Shown in pieces: positions 1-6,979 of a DNA stretch of 23,243 bases. The notes under the pieces are model-generated. The model saw nothing but the letters and a program-made list of their open reading frames with translations, made no database searches and was not told the DNA's origin. The position numbers and the translations under genes are program-made. Position 1 is the stretch's first letter, and each line of letters opens with the position of its first letter. The stretch spans positions 1 to 23,243 of the forward strand of contig CAYRVF010000085.1 in NCBI GenBank assembly GCA_964427535.1, read 5' to 3'. Source of the stretch: CAYRVF01 sp964427535. Lineage in GTDB: Bacteria; Chloroflexota; Ktedonobacteria; Ktedonobacterales; JADMIN01.

Positions 1-1040
1 TCGCCACGCGCGAGCGCCGGCTTGAGCATGTTGCTGGCGTCCATCGCGCCTTCGGCGGCGCCCGCACCGACGACGGTATGCATCTCGTCGATGAACAAGA
101 TGACCTCGTTCGCGTGCTCGCGCACCTCATCAATCACCGATTTGAGCCGCTCCTCGAACTCGCCGCGGTACTTGGTTCCCGCGACCATCCGGCCCAGATC
201 GAGCGCGATGACGCGTTTGTTGGTCAGGCTCTCGGGGACATCGCCATTGACGATGCGCTGGGCGATGCCTTCCACGATGGCCGTCTTGCCGACACCCGGT
301 TCGCCGATCTGCGCGGGGTTGTTCTTGGTGCGGCGCGAGAGCTCCTGCATCGTTTGCTGCATTTCCTGCTCGCGGCCGATCACCGGATCGAGGCGGCCTT
401 CGCGCGCTTCAGCGGTCAGGTCTCGACCATAGTCGTCGAGCGTGGGCGTGTTGGTCGCCTGCTGTGCCGGAGCGCGTCCGGTGCGCCCATCAGGGGTCCG
501 TGCGGTGCGCCCATCAGGGCCTGGCCGCAACTGCTGGGTATCCGCGAGCGCGCGGACGAGCATCTCACCCGCTTGCGTCTCCGTGTTTTGTGCCAGCGCC
601 AGCAGGATGTGTTCGGGGCCGATATATGACGTACCCGCGGTCTGGGCCTGGTTATAGGCGTCGAGCAGCACACGCTTGGCCGACGGACTCAGCTCCGTCA
701 CTTCCTCCACGGGAGTACCACGCTCGGCTATCTGTCTGATCTGCCGGGCGAGCGCGTCGACGTCCACCCCTGCCTGTCGCAGTTGTCTGCGGGTGGCCTG
801 AAACTGGGTCGCTGCCCAGAGCAGGTGGATGGCGTCCAGTTCGGTGCTGCCCCACTCGGCTGCCTGCTGGGCGGCCCGCGCGAGGAGCTCGCGTGCCTGG
901 TCGTTCAGCATCTGCGAGATATCCACCTGCTGAACACGCCGTGTAGGAGCCATACGTTCCCGGCCGCTGAAAAACCGATCAAAGAGGTCGTCGAATGGAC
1001 TGCCGCCGAAGTCGCTCCAGTCAAACGGACTCATCGACAT
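1..1040 (-). CDS. Clp/Hsp100 AAA+ ATPase, N-terminal part (3' end outside window)
   Basis: This is an ATP-dependent unfoldase subunit that remodels or delivers misfolded proteins, in the cytoplasm. The 346 codons present are open without a stop. Residues 1-30 are an unusual Phe/Asp/Gly-rich leader in place of the usual ClpC-like start. Two Clp_N repeats follow at about 45-85 and 120-160, then a linker at about 172-200. The first AAA+ module has Walker A GEPGVGKT (246-253), the pore segment YRGEFEERL (291-299) and Walker B VILFIDE (313-319). The start is ATG at 1040-1038, with AAGGAG 8 nt upstream. A second ATG lies two codons in. The residues before Walker A read NNPAQIGEPG where NNPVLIGEPG is usual. 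Whether this is a ClpP partner or a ClpB-type disaggregase cannot be told, because the ClpP loop and middle domain would lie beyond the edge. Confidence 0.93.
   Translation of the reverse strand, partial: MSMSPFDWSDFGGSPFDDLFDRFFSGRERMAPTRRVQQVDISQMLNDQARELLARAAQQAAEWGSTELDAIHLLWAATQFQATRRQLRQAGVDVDALARQIRQIAERGTPVEEVTELSPSAKRVLLDAYNQAQTAGTSYIGPEHILLALAQNTETQAGEMLVRALADTQQLRPGPDGRTARTPDGRTGRAPAQQATNTPTLDDYGRDLTAEAREGRLDPVIGREQEMQQTMQELSRRTKNNPAQIGEPGVGKTAIVEGIAQRIVNGDVPESLTNKRVIALDLGRMVAGTKYRGEFEERLKSVIDEVREHANEVILFIDEMHTVVGAGAAEGAMDASNMLKPALARG
481..528. repeat. 24-bp tandem duplication inside the Clp linker
   Basis: Two near-identical 24-bp units begin at 481 and 505, each starting gtgcgcccatcaggg. 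On the coding (-) strand they give two 8-residue units, PDGRTART and PDGRTGRA. The unit length is a multiple of three, so the frame is kept. The repeat lies in the flexible linker between the Clp N-domain and the first AAA+ module, where length change should be tolerated. Confidence 0.8.
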
Positions 1041-1585
1041 GAAGGCGTCTCCTTGTCATTATGCTCGCGGGCTCAGACCGGCTAAGTCGCTCTGCTCGAT
1101 GCGAGTGCGGAGTGTTCGCGCTGTCGTACTGGCTCTATCGCCGCGGCCACGATGTTGGCGTGAAGCACATGTCGCGTACCTGTGGAGAGGGCAATCGGGT
1201 CACCCGTCCTTGCAGAGTCGAGAGCCCCCTCACGCGCGCCTGCCTGCTGAAGGGCGCGCACAGATTGGCATATGCCACCGAGTGTAGACTTTGCACCCTC
1301 GTCCGTCTGTCCGATAACGAACACATATGTCAACCAGGGGCGTGGTGGGAGAGAGCGATGGACTATGGTGGAGCACGTGGCAAGTCTTGCGCGGGTGAAT
1401 CGGTGGCGCGCCAACCCTGGCCACACTCTTGCGGACCTTCCAGTGTGACGTGTGGCGGCGCGTAGGACTGACAGGGACGCGCGGTGGCCAGACGGAGACG
1501 GTGCCTGCCTCGTGCCGTGCTGTCCAAACTGTCACCATGACGGCTCGGCAGACTGCCCCAACCGCTCTGTAGACTGGAGGAGCAC
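1041..1585. other. Divergent intergenic region, clp leader
   Basis: This stretch of about 545 bp separates the leftward clp gene from the rightward gene at 1586. No reading frame in it looks like a real protein. On the clp strand there is a CATAAT hexamer about 20 nt before the start codon, with no clear -35 partner. I found neither a CIRCE-type (TTAGCACTC-N9-GAGTGCTAA) nor a HAIR-type (CTTGAGT-N7-ACTCAAG) heat-shock operator. A short palindrome TGGCGCGCCA lies at 1404-1413. How clp is regulated is therefore not visible. Confidence 0.5.
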
Positions 1586-1900
1586 ATGGACGGATTCGAG
1601 TGGGCGGAGAACAACCTTGGCGCTCAGACGCCACACCAACTGCAGGATCAGGGCGTGAATGTGTATTTCGCGCCGCTCATCGCGCCGAATGAGAAGGTCG
1701 TAAACCTGGCCAATGGCCGCGTCGAGCGGTTCGCCGAACACGAACACCGGCCAGAACATGGCTACTACGCGGAGTTCGACTCACTGGCACGGTACTGCCG
1801 CTATCACCACATCCCGCTGGTCGAGATCGACGGACAGGTCAGCACCGAGCCCGTCGGACATCACGAAGCCGGCGATCCGTTGTTGCACGGCGAGCCGTAA
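1586..1900 (+). CDS. Small hypothetical protein, 104 aa
   Basis: I do not recognise a family. The start ATG has a good ribosome site (GGAGGAGC just upstream) and the frame ends at TAA. The protein is soluble and acidic, with no signal peptide or membrane segment. Its C-terminal half is rich in His (EHEHRPEHGYY, CRYHHIP, GHHEAGD), which could bind metal, but no known motif is formed. It stands alone: the next gene downstream is 476 bp away and a strong hairpin follows its stop by about 65 nt. The ribosome site and protein-like composition argue that it is real. It could be a lineage-restricted protein. Confidence 0.6.
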   Translation: MDGFEWAENNLGAQTPHQLQDQGVNVYFAPLIAPNEKVVNLANGRVERFAEHEHRPEHGYYAEFDSLARYCRYHHIPLVEIDGQVSTEPVGHHEAGDPLLHGEP

Positions 1901-1966
1901 CCACCGGGCGTGCTCCGGCTCGCCACCGGCTTGCCCCCAAGACTCACATGTACTCAACATACACAC

Positions 1967-2009
1967 TCTCTCCCCTGACGTCCGCCTGCTCGGGATGTCA
2001 GGGGAGAGA
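1967..2009 (+). terminator. Strong hairpin after the 104-aa gene
   Basis: The arms are 1967-1983 and 1993-2009: 17 bp with one G-U pair and a 9-nt loop. The core is CTCTCCCCTGAC pairing with GTCAGGGGAGAG. It lies about 65 nt after the stop at 1900. No T-run follows, so it is a terminator by position and stability only. Confidence 0.5.
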
Positions 2010-2276
2010 TGCGGCACGACGTGGCAGTTGCTCCGATGACGCCAGCCTCGACTATGGTTCATGCGACACGGCAGGTCGGCCCCCTGGCCGTGGCATGCTT
2101 CCTGCGGCCCCCGTACAGTGGCGGTCCGGCGTCACCGGAGCAGCCGTCGCATCGAGCCGCCGCATTGGTACGTGGCTTTCCTGCTCAACCCAACCGACCT
2201 CATCTCAGCAGATGGGTACCAAGCCGGTTATATGCACCACCCGTCAGCAGCGCATCATTATCTAGTGGCGTGCCAC

Positions 2277-2324
2277 ACGTGGCTCCCCCATCTGTTCGCC
2301 GCTGAACAGGTGGGGGAGCCACGT
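2277..2324 (+). terminator. 21-bp hairpin ahead of the Crp-type regulator
   Basis: The arms are 2277-2297 and 2304-2324, complementary at all positions but for one G-U pair, with a 6-nt loop (gccgct). The stem core is GTGGCTCCCCC pairing with GGGGGAGCCAC. It ends 52 nt before the regulator start codon and has no T-tract. It may terminate upstream transcription, act as a leader structure of the regulator, or be a DNA palindrome bound by a protein. Confidence 0.5.
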
Positions 2325-2376
2325 TACTGAGCCGTGGATCTCGCGCCTCTTCACGTGTGCAGGCGAGGTACTGGAG

Positions 2377-3126
2377 ATGTCAGCACCCACGTTCGACAAT
2401 CTGACACGACTGGACGACAATCAGTTGCTCGCCGTGCTCCCTCTGGCAGAGCTCGAGCACCTTCGTCCCCTGATGCAAATCGTCCAGTTGAAGCGGAAAC
2501 AATCAATCTACCTGCCCGGAGATGCGATCCACTTTGTCTACTTCCCGATCAGTACGGTGCTGTCGATCGTCAGCATTCTCGAAGACGGCAGCAGTACCGA
2601 GCTTGGCATGGTCGGGAAGGACGGCATGGCGGGGCTGGCGGTGCTGCTCGGTGTCAACTGGACACCGTACGACACGCAGGTTCAGACGCCGGGATCGGCG
2701 TACCGGATGCGCGCCGCTCTCCTCTACCAGGAAGTCAGCCGCTCTGGGCCGTTACGGGACCTCCTCCTTCGCTACGCGCAAGTCTTCCTGAACGGAGTTG
2801 CGCAGACGGCGGCGTGTAGTCTCCATCACGTGCTGCGTCAGCGCATTGCTAGCTGGCTGCTGATACGCAGTGATCGCGGTGCTTCCAACCGGATTGTCGT
2901 GACGCACGAAGAGCTGGGCAGTATGCTGGGAGTCGGTCGCCCCAGTGTGACCCTCACTGCCAATGCGCTCCAGCAGGCTGGATTCATCCAGCATAGCCGT
3001 GGCAGCATCGTCATTCTCGACCGGCCAGGCTTGGAAGCGACCGCCTGTGAGTGTTATCACCTCGTTCGAGACGAGTATGATCGCCTGCTCCACGACGAGG
3101 GGCAGATGTGCACGGAAGTACATTGA
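2377..3126 (+). CDS. Crp/Fnr-family transcriptional regulator
   Basis: This is a cytoplasmic DNA-binding regulator of 249 aa, the usual family length. The cNMP-binding-like beta-roll spans about 25-130 (YLPGDAIHFVYFPISTVLS, then DGSSTELGMVGKDGMAG). A connecting helix follows, and a Crp-type winged helix-turn-helix lies at about 173-215 (THEELGSMLGVGRPSVT as the HTH). No N-terminal Fe-S cysteine cluster is present, so an Fnr-type oxygen sensor is unlikely. The effector is unknown. GAGG lies 8 nt before the ATG and supports this start. It sits among stress genes and faces the HdeD-like gene convergently; control of the neighbourhood is an inference only. Confidence 0.88.
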   Translation: MSAPTFDNLTRLDDNQLLAVLPLAELEHLRPLMQIVQLKRKQSIYLPGDAIHFVYFPISTVLSIVSILEDGSSTELGMVGKDGMAGLAVLLGVNWTPYDTQVQTPGSAYRMRAALLYQEVSRSGPLRDLLLRYAQVFLNGVAQTAACSLHHVLRQRIASWLLIRSDRGASNRIVVTHEELGSMLGVGRPSVTLTANALQQAGFIQHSRGSIVILDRPGLEATACECYHLVRDEYDRLLHDEGQMCTEVH

Positions 3127-3151
3127 TCGCCGGATGAGGGCTCCCGCGAGC

Positions 3152-3208
3152 GGAATCCGCCGCACCGTGGTCTCGTGGATGAGACGCGCGACGCATGCGG
3201 CGGACTCC
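3152..3208. terminator. Inverted repeat between convergent genes
   Basis: The arms 3152-3164 (ggaatccgccgca) and 3196-3208 (tgcggcggactcc) pair over 13 bp with one mismatch. The loop is 31 nt. It lies between the stops of the Crp-type gene and the HdeD-like gene, where a bidirectional terminator is expected. The long loop weakens the call. Confidence 0.35.
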
Positions 3209-3216
3209 TGACGTCG

Positions 3217-3786
3217 CTAGTACGCGGGGGTCATCGTTTCCCGGGTCCCCGCATGTGTCGCGCGCAGGCGCAGGCTCAGCGCGATCAGCAGTGCGCCGAA
3301 GATAATCGCGTAGGCGCCAATCAGCCACACGACGGCCAGCGCGCCCGCCCCCGGAAACAGGAAGAGCAGCACGCCGAAGATGACCGATGCCGCGCCGCCG
3401 AGAATCAGCAGCCACTCGTTACGAATGACGCGCCGCAGCTCAATCGCCTGCACGATCTCCATGATGCCGGTGATGATGGCCCAGGCCCCAATCACGTACA
3501 GCAGCACCAGCGCCGTCAGCCCAGGCAGCACGAACGCGAGTATGCCGGCGATGACGCCTACGATGCCTTCAAAGAGCAGCCAGCCGAAGCGCCCGTGACG
3601 CCCGATTGCCCGCACCGCGGCGACGATGGAGAAGATGCCGTCGATCAGCGCATAGGCACCGAAGAGGGCGATGAGCACCCGCAACGTAAGGCCAGGAACG
3701 GCCAGCGCCAAGATTCCGAACAACACTGCGGCGATGCCTCGAATCAAGAGTGCCCACCAGTTTCTCTCCGCGTGAACCATAGTCAT
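3217..3786 (-). CDS. HdeD-like (DUF308) membrane protein
   Basis: This is an integral membrane protein of 189 aa, the typical length for the HdeD/DUF308 family. HdeD is linked to acid resistance in enterobacteria; elsewhere the role is unproven. About six hydrophobic segments are visible, including LLIRGIAAVLFGILALAVPG near the N-terminus and paired Gly-rich helices such as LFEGIVGVIAGILAFVLPG and LILGGAASVIFGVLLFLFPG, the repeating pattern of the family. Two starts are possible: ATG at 3786, directly against the Shine-Dalgarno-like AAGGTGG, or ATG at 3780, which gives better spacing (AAGG 9 nt upstream) and a protein two residues shorter. The stop is TAG. Confidence 0.88.
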   Translation of the reverse strand: MTMVHAERNWWALLIRGIAAVLFGILALAVPGLTLRVLIALFGAYALIDGIFSIVAAVRAIGRHGRFGWLLFEGIVGVIAGILAFVLPGLTALVLLYVIGAWAIITGIMEIVQAIELRRVIRNEWLLILGGAASVIFGVLLFLFPGAGALAVVWLIGAYAIIFGALLIALSLRLRATHAGTRETMTPAY

Positions 3787-4094
3787 CCACCTTCTTGTCT
3801 AGCTCTGGTTGATCGGTCCGATCTTCCCGTTGCCTGAGCCCTCGAACCGGAGTGGAGCCAGTCGGGGGAAGATGCCTGCGGCGACGTGCCGCGCGTCTCA
3901 CCAGTGCGTCGGGTATCGGTACTACCGGCGTTGGTGCCGGCGCTCGATGGCCTTCTCGGTCGCATCCGATACAAGGAGTGTATGCTCTGGTTGGGCCGTG
4001 GTCTGTTCAATGGTGAACACAGCAACGCTGGTTGGCACTGGCCGGCCTCGCGCGCTGGTGCTGGAGGACGCGGCATCCGGTTCATGAACGCCAG
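3787..4094. other. Intergenic region upstream of the HdeD-like gene
   Basis: These 308 bp lie between the stop of the leftward membrane-protein gene and the start of the leftward HdeD-like gene. They presumably hold the latter's promoter. No clear -35/-10 pair and no convincing gene were found. A short protein-like stretch on the - strand at about 3922-4060 lacks a start codon with a ribosome site. Confidence 0.4.
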
Positions 4095-4787
4095 TCAACC
4101 TTGAGATTGTGGTGCTTGTGAGCGCATCGTGCGGACGCAGCGCCACAGCTCTTCGGCGTAGGGAAGCAGAACGAACCCGGCAATCGCCGCGACGATACCC
4201 GCGACGACGCGCGGCGGCAGCGGACGGCGCTTCGCACGCAGCGTGAGGTCGCCGGGCTCCCAGTCCGCGCGCACGAGCTTGCGAACCTGCTCGGGATGCA
4301 TACACATCGTGACTGCCGTGGTCATGAGCGGGATCATCTCCAGGGCACTGTGTACGTGTTGTTCGACCTGCGTCACTTTGCGCCGCTCCTCGGCATAGGC
4401 GACATCCACGATGCCCGTCACGGTGTGCGCGACGAGTGAGGCGATCATCAGCAGCAGGGCCAGCACGTTCGTCCGCAGGAACAGCGCGTTCAGTACCGGG
4501 AGCGCGATCTGGGCCGCCAGCACGTTATGGAGCGCCGACTCAAATGGCCCGGCCGTTTTCTCGATTTTGGTCTGCCGGTGACACAGGTAGTCGAGGAACT
4601 CTGACGCGACCCACAACGGCAGGATCACATAGAGCACAAAACGGCGTACGGTATTCTCCGCCGAGATCGCGTGATCGTCGTTCTCCGCGGGCTGCGCACG
4701 GCGTTCCGTCCAATCGCGAACAACGGCGACGGAGAGGAGTGAGCACAGAAACACGAGACACACGGCCGACAATGACCGCTTCTTCAT
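4095..4787 (-). CDS. Unassigned membrane protein with conserved-looking His/Glu residues
   Basis: I cannot name the family. Of the possible starts I chose ATG at 4787, because GAAGGAAGG lies 7 nt upstream and the protein then opens with MKKRS and a hydrophobic segment (9-23), typical of a signal anchor. The 230-aa protein has further hydrophobic stretches at about 49-64, 89-103, 107-127 and 193-209. Potential metal-ligand residues cluster between and beside the middle helices: H70, E76, E83, H87, H121, D128, E142, H144, H146 and E150 (motifs CHRQTKIEKT, ESALH, EQHVHSALE). Such spacing recalls membrane di-metal or haem proteins, but that is only a resemblance. A longer start at 4862 would add 25 residues without membrane character. 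Confidence 0.7.
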   Translation of the reverse strand: MKKRSLSAVCLVFLCSLLSVAVVRDWTERRAQPAENDDHAISAENTVRRFVLYVILPLWVASEFLDYLCHRQTKIEKTAGPFESALHNVLAAQIALPVLNALFLRTNVLALLLMIASLVAHTVTGIVDVAYAEERRKVTQVEQHVHSALEMIPLMTTAVTMCMHPEQVRKLVRADWEPGDLTLRAKRRPLPPRVVAGIVAAIAGFVLLPYAEELWRCVRTMRSQAPQSQG

Positions 4788-4994
4788 AGCGGTGCCTTCC
4801 TTCTCATGGGCATCGCGCATGGAACCGCGCGGCGGCAGGTCACGCCCAGGCGACCTCTGCACGTCCGTCGTGCCTGCACAAACGCTGCCAGAAACGCTCT
4901 GTCGCAGGCCACCCCACGAGCACTGCCGTATGAGGTAGCGCGCCGGGTACCGCGTACCACCTCGCCCGCGCGGACGACCTCATCGCGGCGATCC

Positions 4995-5024
4995 TGGACC
5001 CTGCGCCTGGCCGTCTGCTACACT
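4995..5024 (+). promoter_or_regulatory. Possible sigma70-type promoter of the YciI-like gene
   Basis: TGGACC at 4995-5000 and TACACT at 5019-5024 are separated by 18 bp and lie about 46 bp before the GTG start at 5071. The -35 box matches TTGACA at 4 of 6 positions. This is a weak prediction by eye. Confidence 0.3.
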
Positions 5025-5070
5025 ACCTCGGTGTCACGTGCAGACCTAGTGCACGGAAGTTGGAGGCAGT

Positions 5071-5400
5071 GTGGAACTCAGAACGTACTACCTGGGCCTG
5101 TTGCGTAAGGGCCCGACCTGGACCGCGGACGAGTCGCCGGAGCTGGAGGCGTTGCAGGCGGCGCACATGGAGCACACGCGGCAGCGAGTAGAGTCGGGCG
5201 CGGCAATCGCCTCGGGACCTGTGGACGATGGCAGCGACATCCGTGGGATCAGCATCTATCGCACGGCCACCCTCGCCGAGGCCGAGGCCCTTGCCCAGGC
5301 TGACCCAGGAGTTCGCGCGGGCCGCTTTGTCGTCGAGCTGCATCCGTGGTTCGTGCCTGCCGGTCTGCTGCCCGACCCGGAAACGCCCTCACAGGATTGA
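5071..5400 (+). CDS. YciI-like (YCII domain) protein
   Basis: This is a small soluble protein of 109 aa, typical for the YCII family, which folds like a ferredoxin-like dimer and whose cellular role is mostly unknown. Family features seen are the N-terminal strand YYLGLLRKGP, His32 in the first helix (AAHMEH), the GP pair at 49-50, an EAEALAQADPG segment with the conserved Asp78-Pro, and the ending FVVELHPW. The start is GTG at 5071, with GGAGG 4 nt upstream. It is divergent from the membrane-protein gene at 4787 and convergent with the alcohol dehydrogenase remnant. Confidence 0.85.
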   Translation: MELRTYYLGLLRKGPTWTADESPELEALQAAHMEHTRQRVESGAAIASGPVDDGSDIRGISIYRTATLAEAEALAQADPGVRAGRFVVELHPWFVPAGLLPDPETPSQD

Positions 5401-5499
5401 CGTGCCCGTCGTGCGGGCGCCACACAGGGTGCGCGCACGACACTCCGCCACGCAAGGGTCGTTGCTGACGTGGATCGCCGCCCAGGCGAGGGTGCATCT

Positions 5500-5720
5500 C
5501 CTTACATCCCGGCCCACGTCGACGACCTCGCCTATGAACTCGTGGCCCAGGACATCGCCTTTTCCATCGTCGGAATGTAGCCGTCATAGAGGTGCAGGTC
5601 AGAGCCACAGAGAGCGGCAGAGGTGATCTGGACGATCGCGTCGCGCGGATTCAGGAATTTGGGGTCCGGCACGTCTTGCACGTTCACGTCGGACTTGCCC
5701 ATCCAACAGCTCGCCTTCCT
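5500..5720 (-). pseudogene. Zinc-dependent alcohol dehydrogenase remnant (5' fragment)
   Basis: Read on the - strand from 5720, the frame gives RKASCWMGKSDVNVQDVPDP, continuing with LNPRDAIVQITSAALCGSDL and then HLYDGYIPTMEK. This is the N-terminus of a formaldehyde/threonine-type zinc dehydrogenase (family start MKAVCWMGK), including the catalytic zinc Cys of CGSDLH. The family start codon is AGG here. After MEK a one-base loss near 5556-5563 leads to a TAG at 5534-5532. In the next frame GDVLGHEFIGEVVDVGRDV continues the homology, with the GHE zinc-ligand motif. Beyond about 5500 no similarity remains, so most of the gene is gone. A ribosome site (GGAGGAG) survives before the lost start. 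The remnant begins 27 nt after the SRPBCC stop, as a second operon gene would. Confidence 0.8.
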
Positions 5721-5747
5721 GCTGGTGTGCTCCTCCTCCTCGTGCCG

Positions 5748-6311
5748 TTATGCGGGCAGCGGCTCGCGTGGCGCTGCGGATTGCGATTGCGCAGTCGCAT
5801 CACGTCCGGGCGAGATTGGCCACACCTCCGGGGGCTGCGCCGGGCCTCCACCACGCACCGTGGCGTCGGAGCGGGTGATCTCACCGGTCTCGAGCACTTG
5901 TTTGAACCGATCCAGGTCTTTGCGCACCTGTTTCGCCAGATCTTCCCCGAAGTACGTGGCGACGAGTTCACCGACCGGCCCAGCGGGCGGGTTGTAGCGC
6001 AGTTGGGCGTGAACCTCCGTCCCCCGTCCGCCCGGCGCCAGGACGAAGCGCACGATGCCGGAGTTCTCCACAGACGCGCCTGGAAGCGAATGCCAGACAA
6101 TGAACTCGTTCTCCCGGTCCTCGACGATCTCGGCATCCCACTCGATTTTGATGCCAGCGGGCGCTTTCACCTTCCAGTGGGACCGGTTGCCCCCAGTGAC
6201 CTGAACGGACTCGAGGGAGTCCATGAAGCGTGGCAGGTGCTCGAAGTTGTGCCAGTACCGGTACGTCTCCATGGGCGATCGCAACACTGTCACGGATTGC
6301 TTCACTTCCAT
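5748..6311 (-). CDS. SRPBCC (START-like) family protein, cyclase/dehydrase-type
   Basis: This 187-aa soluble protein has the helix-grip fold used for binding hydrophobic ligands. Related proteins are annotated as polyketide cyclase/dehydrase or lipid-transport proteins, and the true ligand is unknown. The SRPBCC pattern runs from VKQSVTVLRSPMETYRYWHN through LPRFMDSLESVQVTGGNRSH and WDAEIVEDRENEFIVWHS to GRGTEVHAQLRYNPPAG and a C-terminal amphipathic helix (VRKDLDRFKQVLETGE). The last 30 residues are a low-complexity tail. I chose ATG 6311 because GGAGG lies 8 nt upstream. The frame can be read further upstream to 6632, but that extension overlaps the PfpI-like gene and has no family similarity. 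A 13-bp hairpin touches its ribosome site. Confidence 0.85.
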   Translation of the reverse strand: MEVKQSVTVLRSPMETYRYWHNFEHLPRFMDSLESVQVTGGNRSHWKVKAPAGIKIEWDAEIVEDRENEFIVWHSLPGASVENSGIVRFVLAPGGRGTEVHAQLRYNPPAGPVGELVATYFGEDLAKQVRKDLDRFKQVLETGEITRSDATVRGGGPAQPPEVWPISPGRDATAQSQSAAPREPLPA

Positions 6312-6325
6312 CGCCTGTTCCTCCA

Positions 6326-6359
6326 GGGCCCGCGCCGCTATGCCTGGCGGCGCGGGCCC
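6326..6359 (-). promoter_or_regulatory. Perfect 13-bp hairpin touching the SRPBCC ribosome site
   Basis: The arms 6326-6338 (gggcccgcgccgc) and 6347-6359 are exactly complementary, with an 8-nt loop. In the - strand transcript the stem ends one nucleotide before GGAGGA, the ribosome site of the SRPBCC gene. It also lies after the PfpI-like stop at 6413. It may be an intergenic terminator or attenuator, or a structure that limits ribosome access. No T-tract follows. Confidence 0.55.
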
Positions 6360-6412
6360 GATTCGTCCAGACGTCGCCGAGTTCATGTGTGGCGCATGTC
6401 CACACACGTGCC

Positions 6413-6979
6413 CTAGGTGTGCGCTGGCTGGCTGCTTGCCTGGCTGAACAGATTGATCACTTCCGAGTTGAACGCCGGGATGTCGTCGGGCTTGCGGCTC
6501 GACACGACATTGCCGTCCCGCACGACCTGCTGGTCCACCCACTCGGCGCCGGCATTGCGCAAGTCGGTCTTCAGCGAGGGCCACGAGGTGATGCGCTTCC
6601 CCTTCACTACCTCGGCGTCGATCATCGTCCACGGACCATGACAGATAACCGAGACCGGCTTGCCCGCGTCGAAGAAGGCTCTCACGAACGAGACGGCCTG
6701 TGGTATTGTCCGCAACTGGTCCGGGTTCATGACGCCGCCCGGCAGATGGAGCGCATCGAAATCTTCTGCTCGGGCGCTATCGAGCGCGACATCCACCGGA
6801 AACTGGTCACCCCAGTTGGTCAGGTTCCACGCGCGGACACGGTCGGTTTTGGGCGAGATGATGCTCGTTTGGGCACCCGCGTCGTTGAGCGCCTTGCGGG
6901 GTTCCGTCATCTCGACCTGCTCAAACCCATCTGTGATGAGGATCGCGACCTTCAGTCCGTTGAGAGTGTTCATCGCCAT
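6413..6979 (-). CDS. DJ-1/PfpI family protein (YhbO/type 1 glutamine amidotransferase-like)
   Basis: This 188-aa cytoplasmic protein is the normal length for PfpI/YhbO proteins, which act in stress protection as proposed deglycases or chaperone-like hydrolases. The family landmarks are complete: KVAILITDGFEQVEMTEP with the acidic residue Glu20, ALHLPGG, the nucleophile elbow SVICHGPW with Cys113-His114, and later KRITSWPSLKTDLRNAGAEW and RKPDDIPAF. The start is ATG at 6979 with AGGAG 9 nt upstream; a second ATG lies two codons in. It lies upstream of the SRPBCC gene on the same strand, 101 nt apart, with a strong hairpin between, so the two may be partly co-transcribed. The stop is TAG. Confidence 0.92.
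   Translation of the reverse strand: MAMNTLNGLKVAILITDGFEQVEMTEPRKALNDAGAQTSIISPKTDRVRAWNLTNWGDQFPVDVALDSARAEDFDALHLPGGVMNPDQLRTIPQAVSFVRAFFDAGKPVSVICHGPWTMIDAEVVKGKRITSWPSLKTDLRNAGAEWVDQQVVRDGNVVSSRKPDDIPAFNSEVINLFSQASSQPAHT

Larger units (their letters stand above)
1901..2376. other. Intergenic region with two strong hairpins
   Basis: These 476 bp between the hypothetical gene and the Crp-type regulator contain no convincing gene on either strand. They hold two long near-perfect inverted repeats, listed separately (1967-2009 and 2277-2324). Just before the second there is a nested palindromic stretch at about 2265-2284 (gtggcgtgccacacgtggc) that could form alternative pairings with it. Confidence 0.5.

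Noticed and set aside
3922..4086. Protein-like - strand stretch after the membrane-protein stop (GRPVPTSVAVFTIEQTTAQP and onward)
   Set aside because: No start codon with a ribosome site, no family resemblance, and base use is mixed; more likely chance in the spacer.
5748..6632. Long 294-codon reading of the SRPBCC gene
   Set aside because: The extra N-terminal part overlaps the PfpI-like gene out of frame and lacks similarity; a perfect ribosome site supports the start at 6311.
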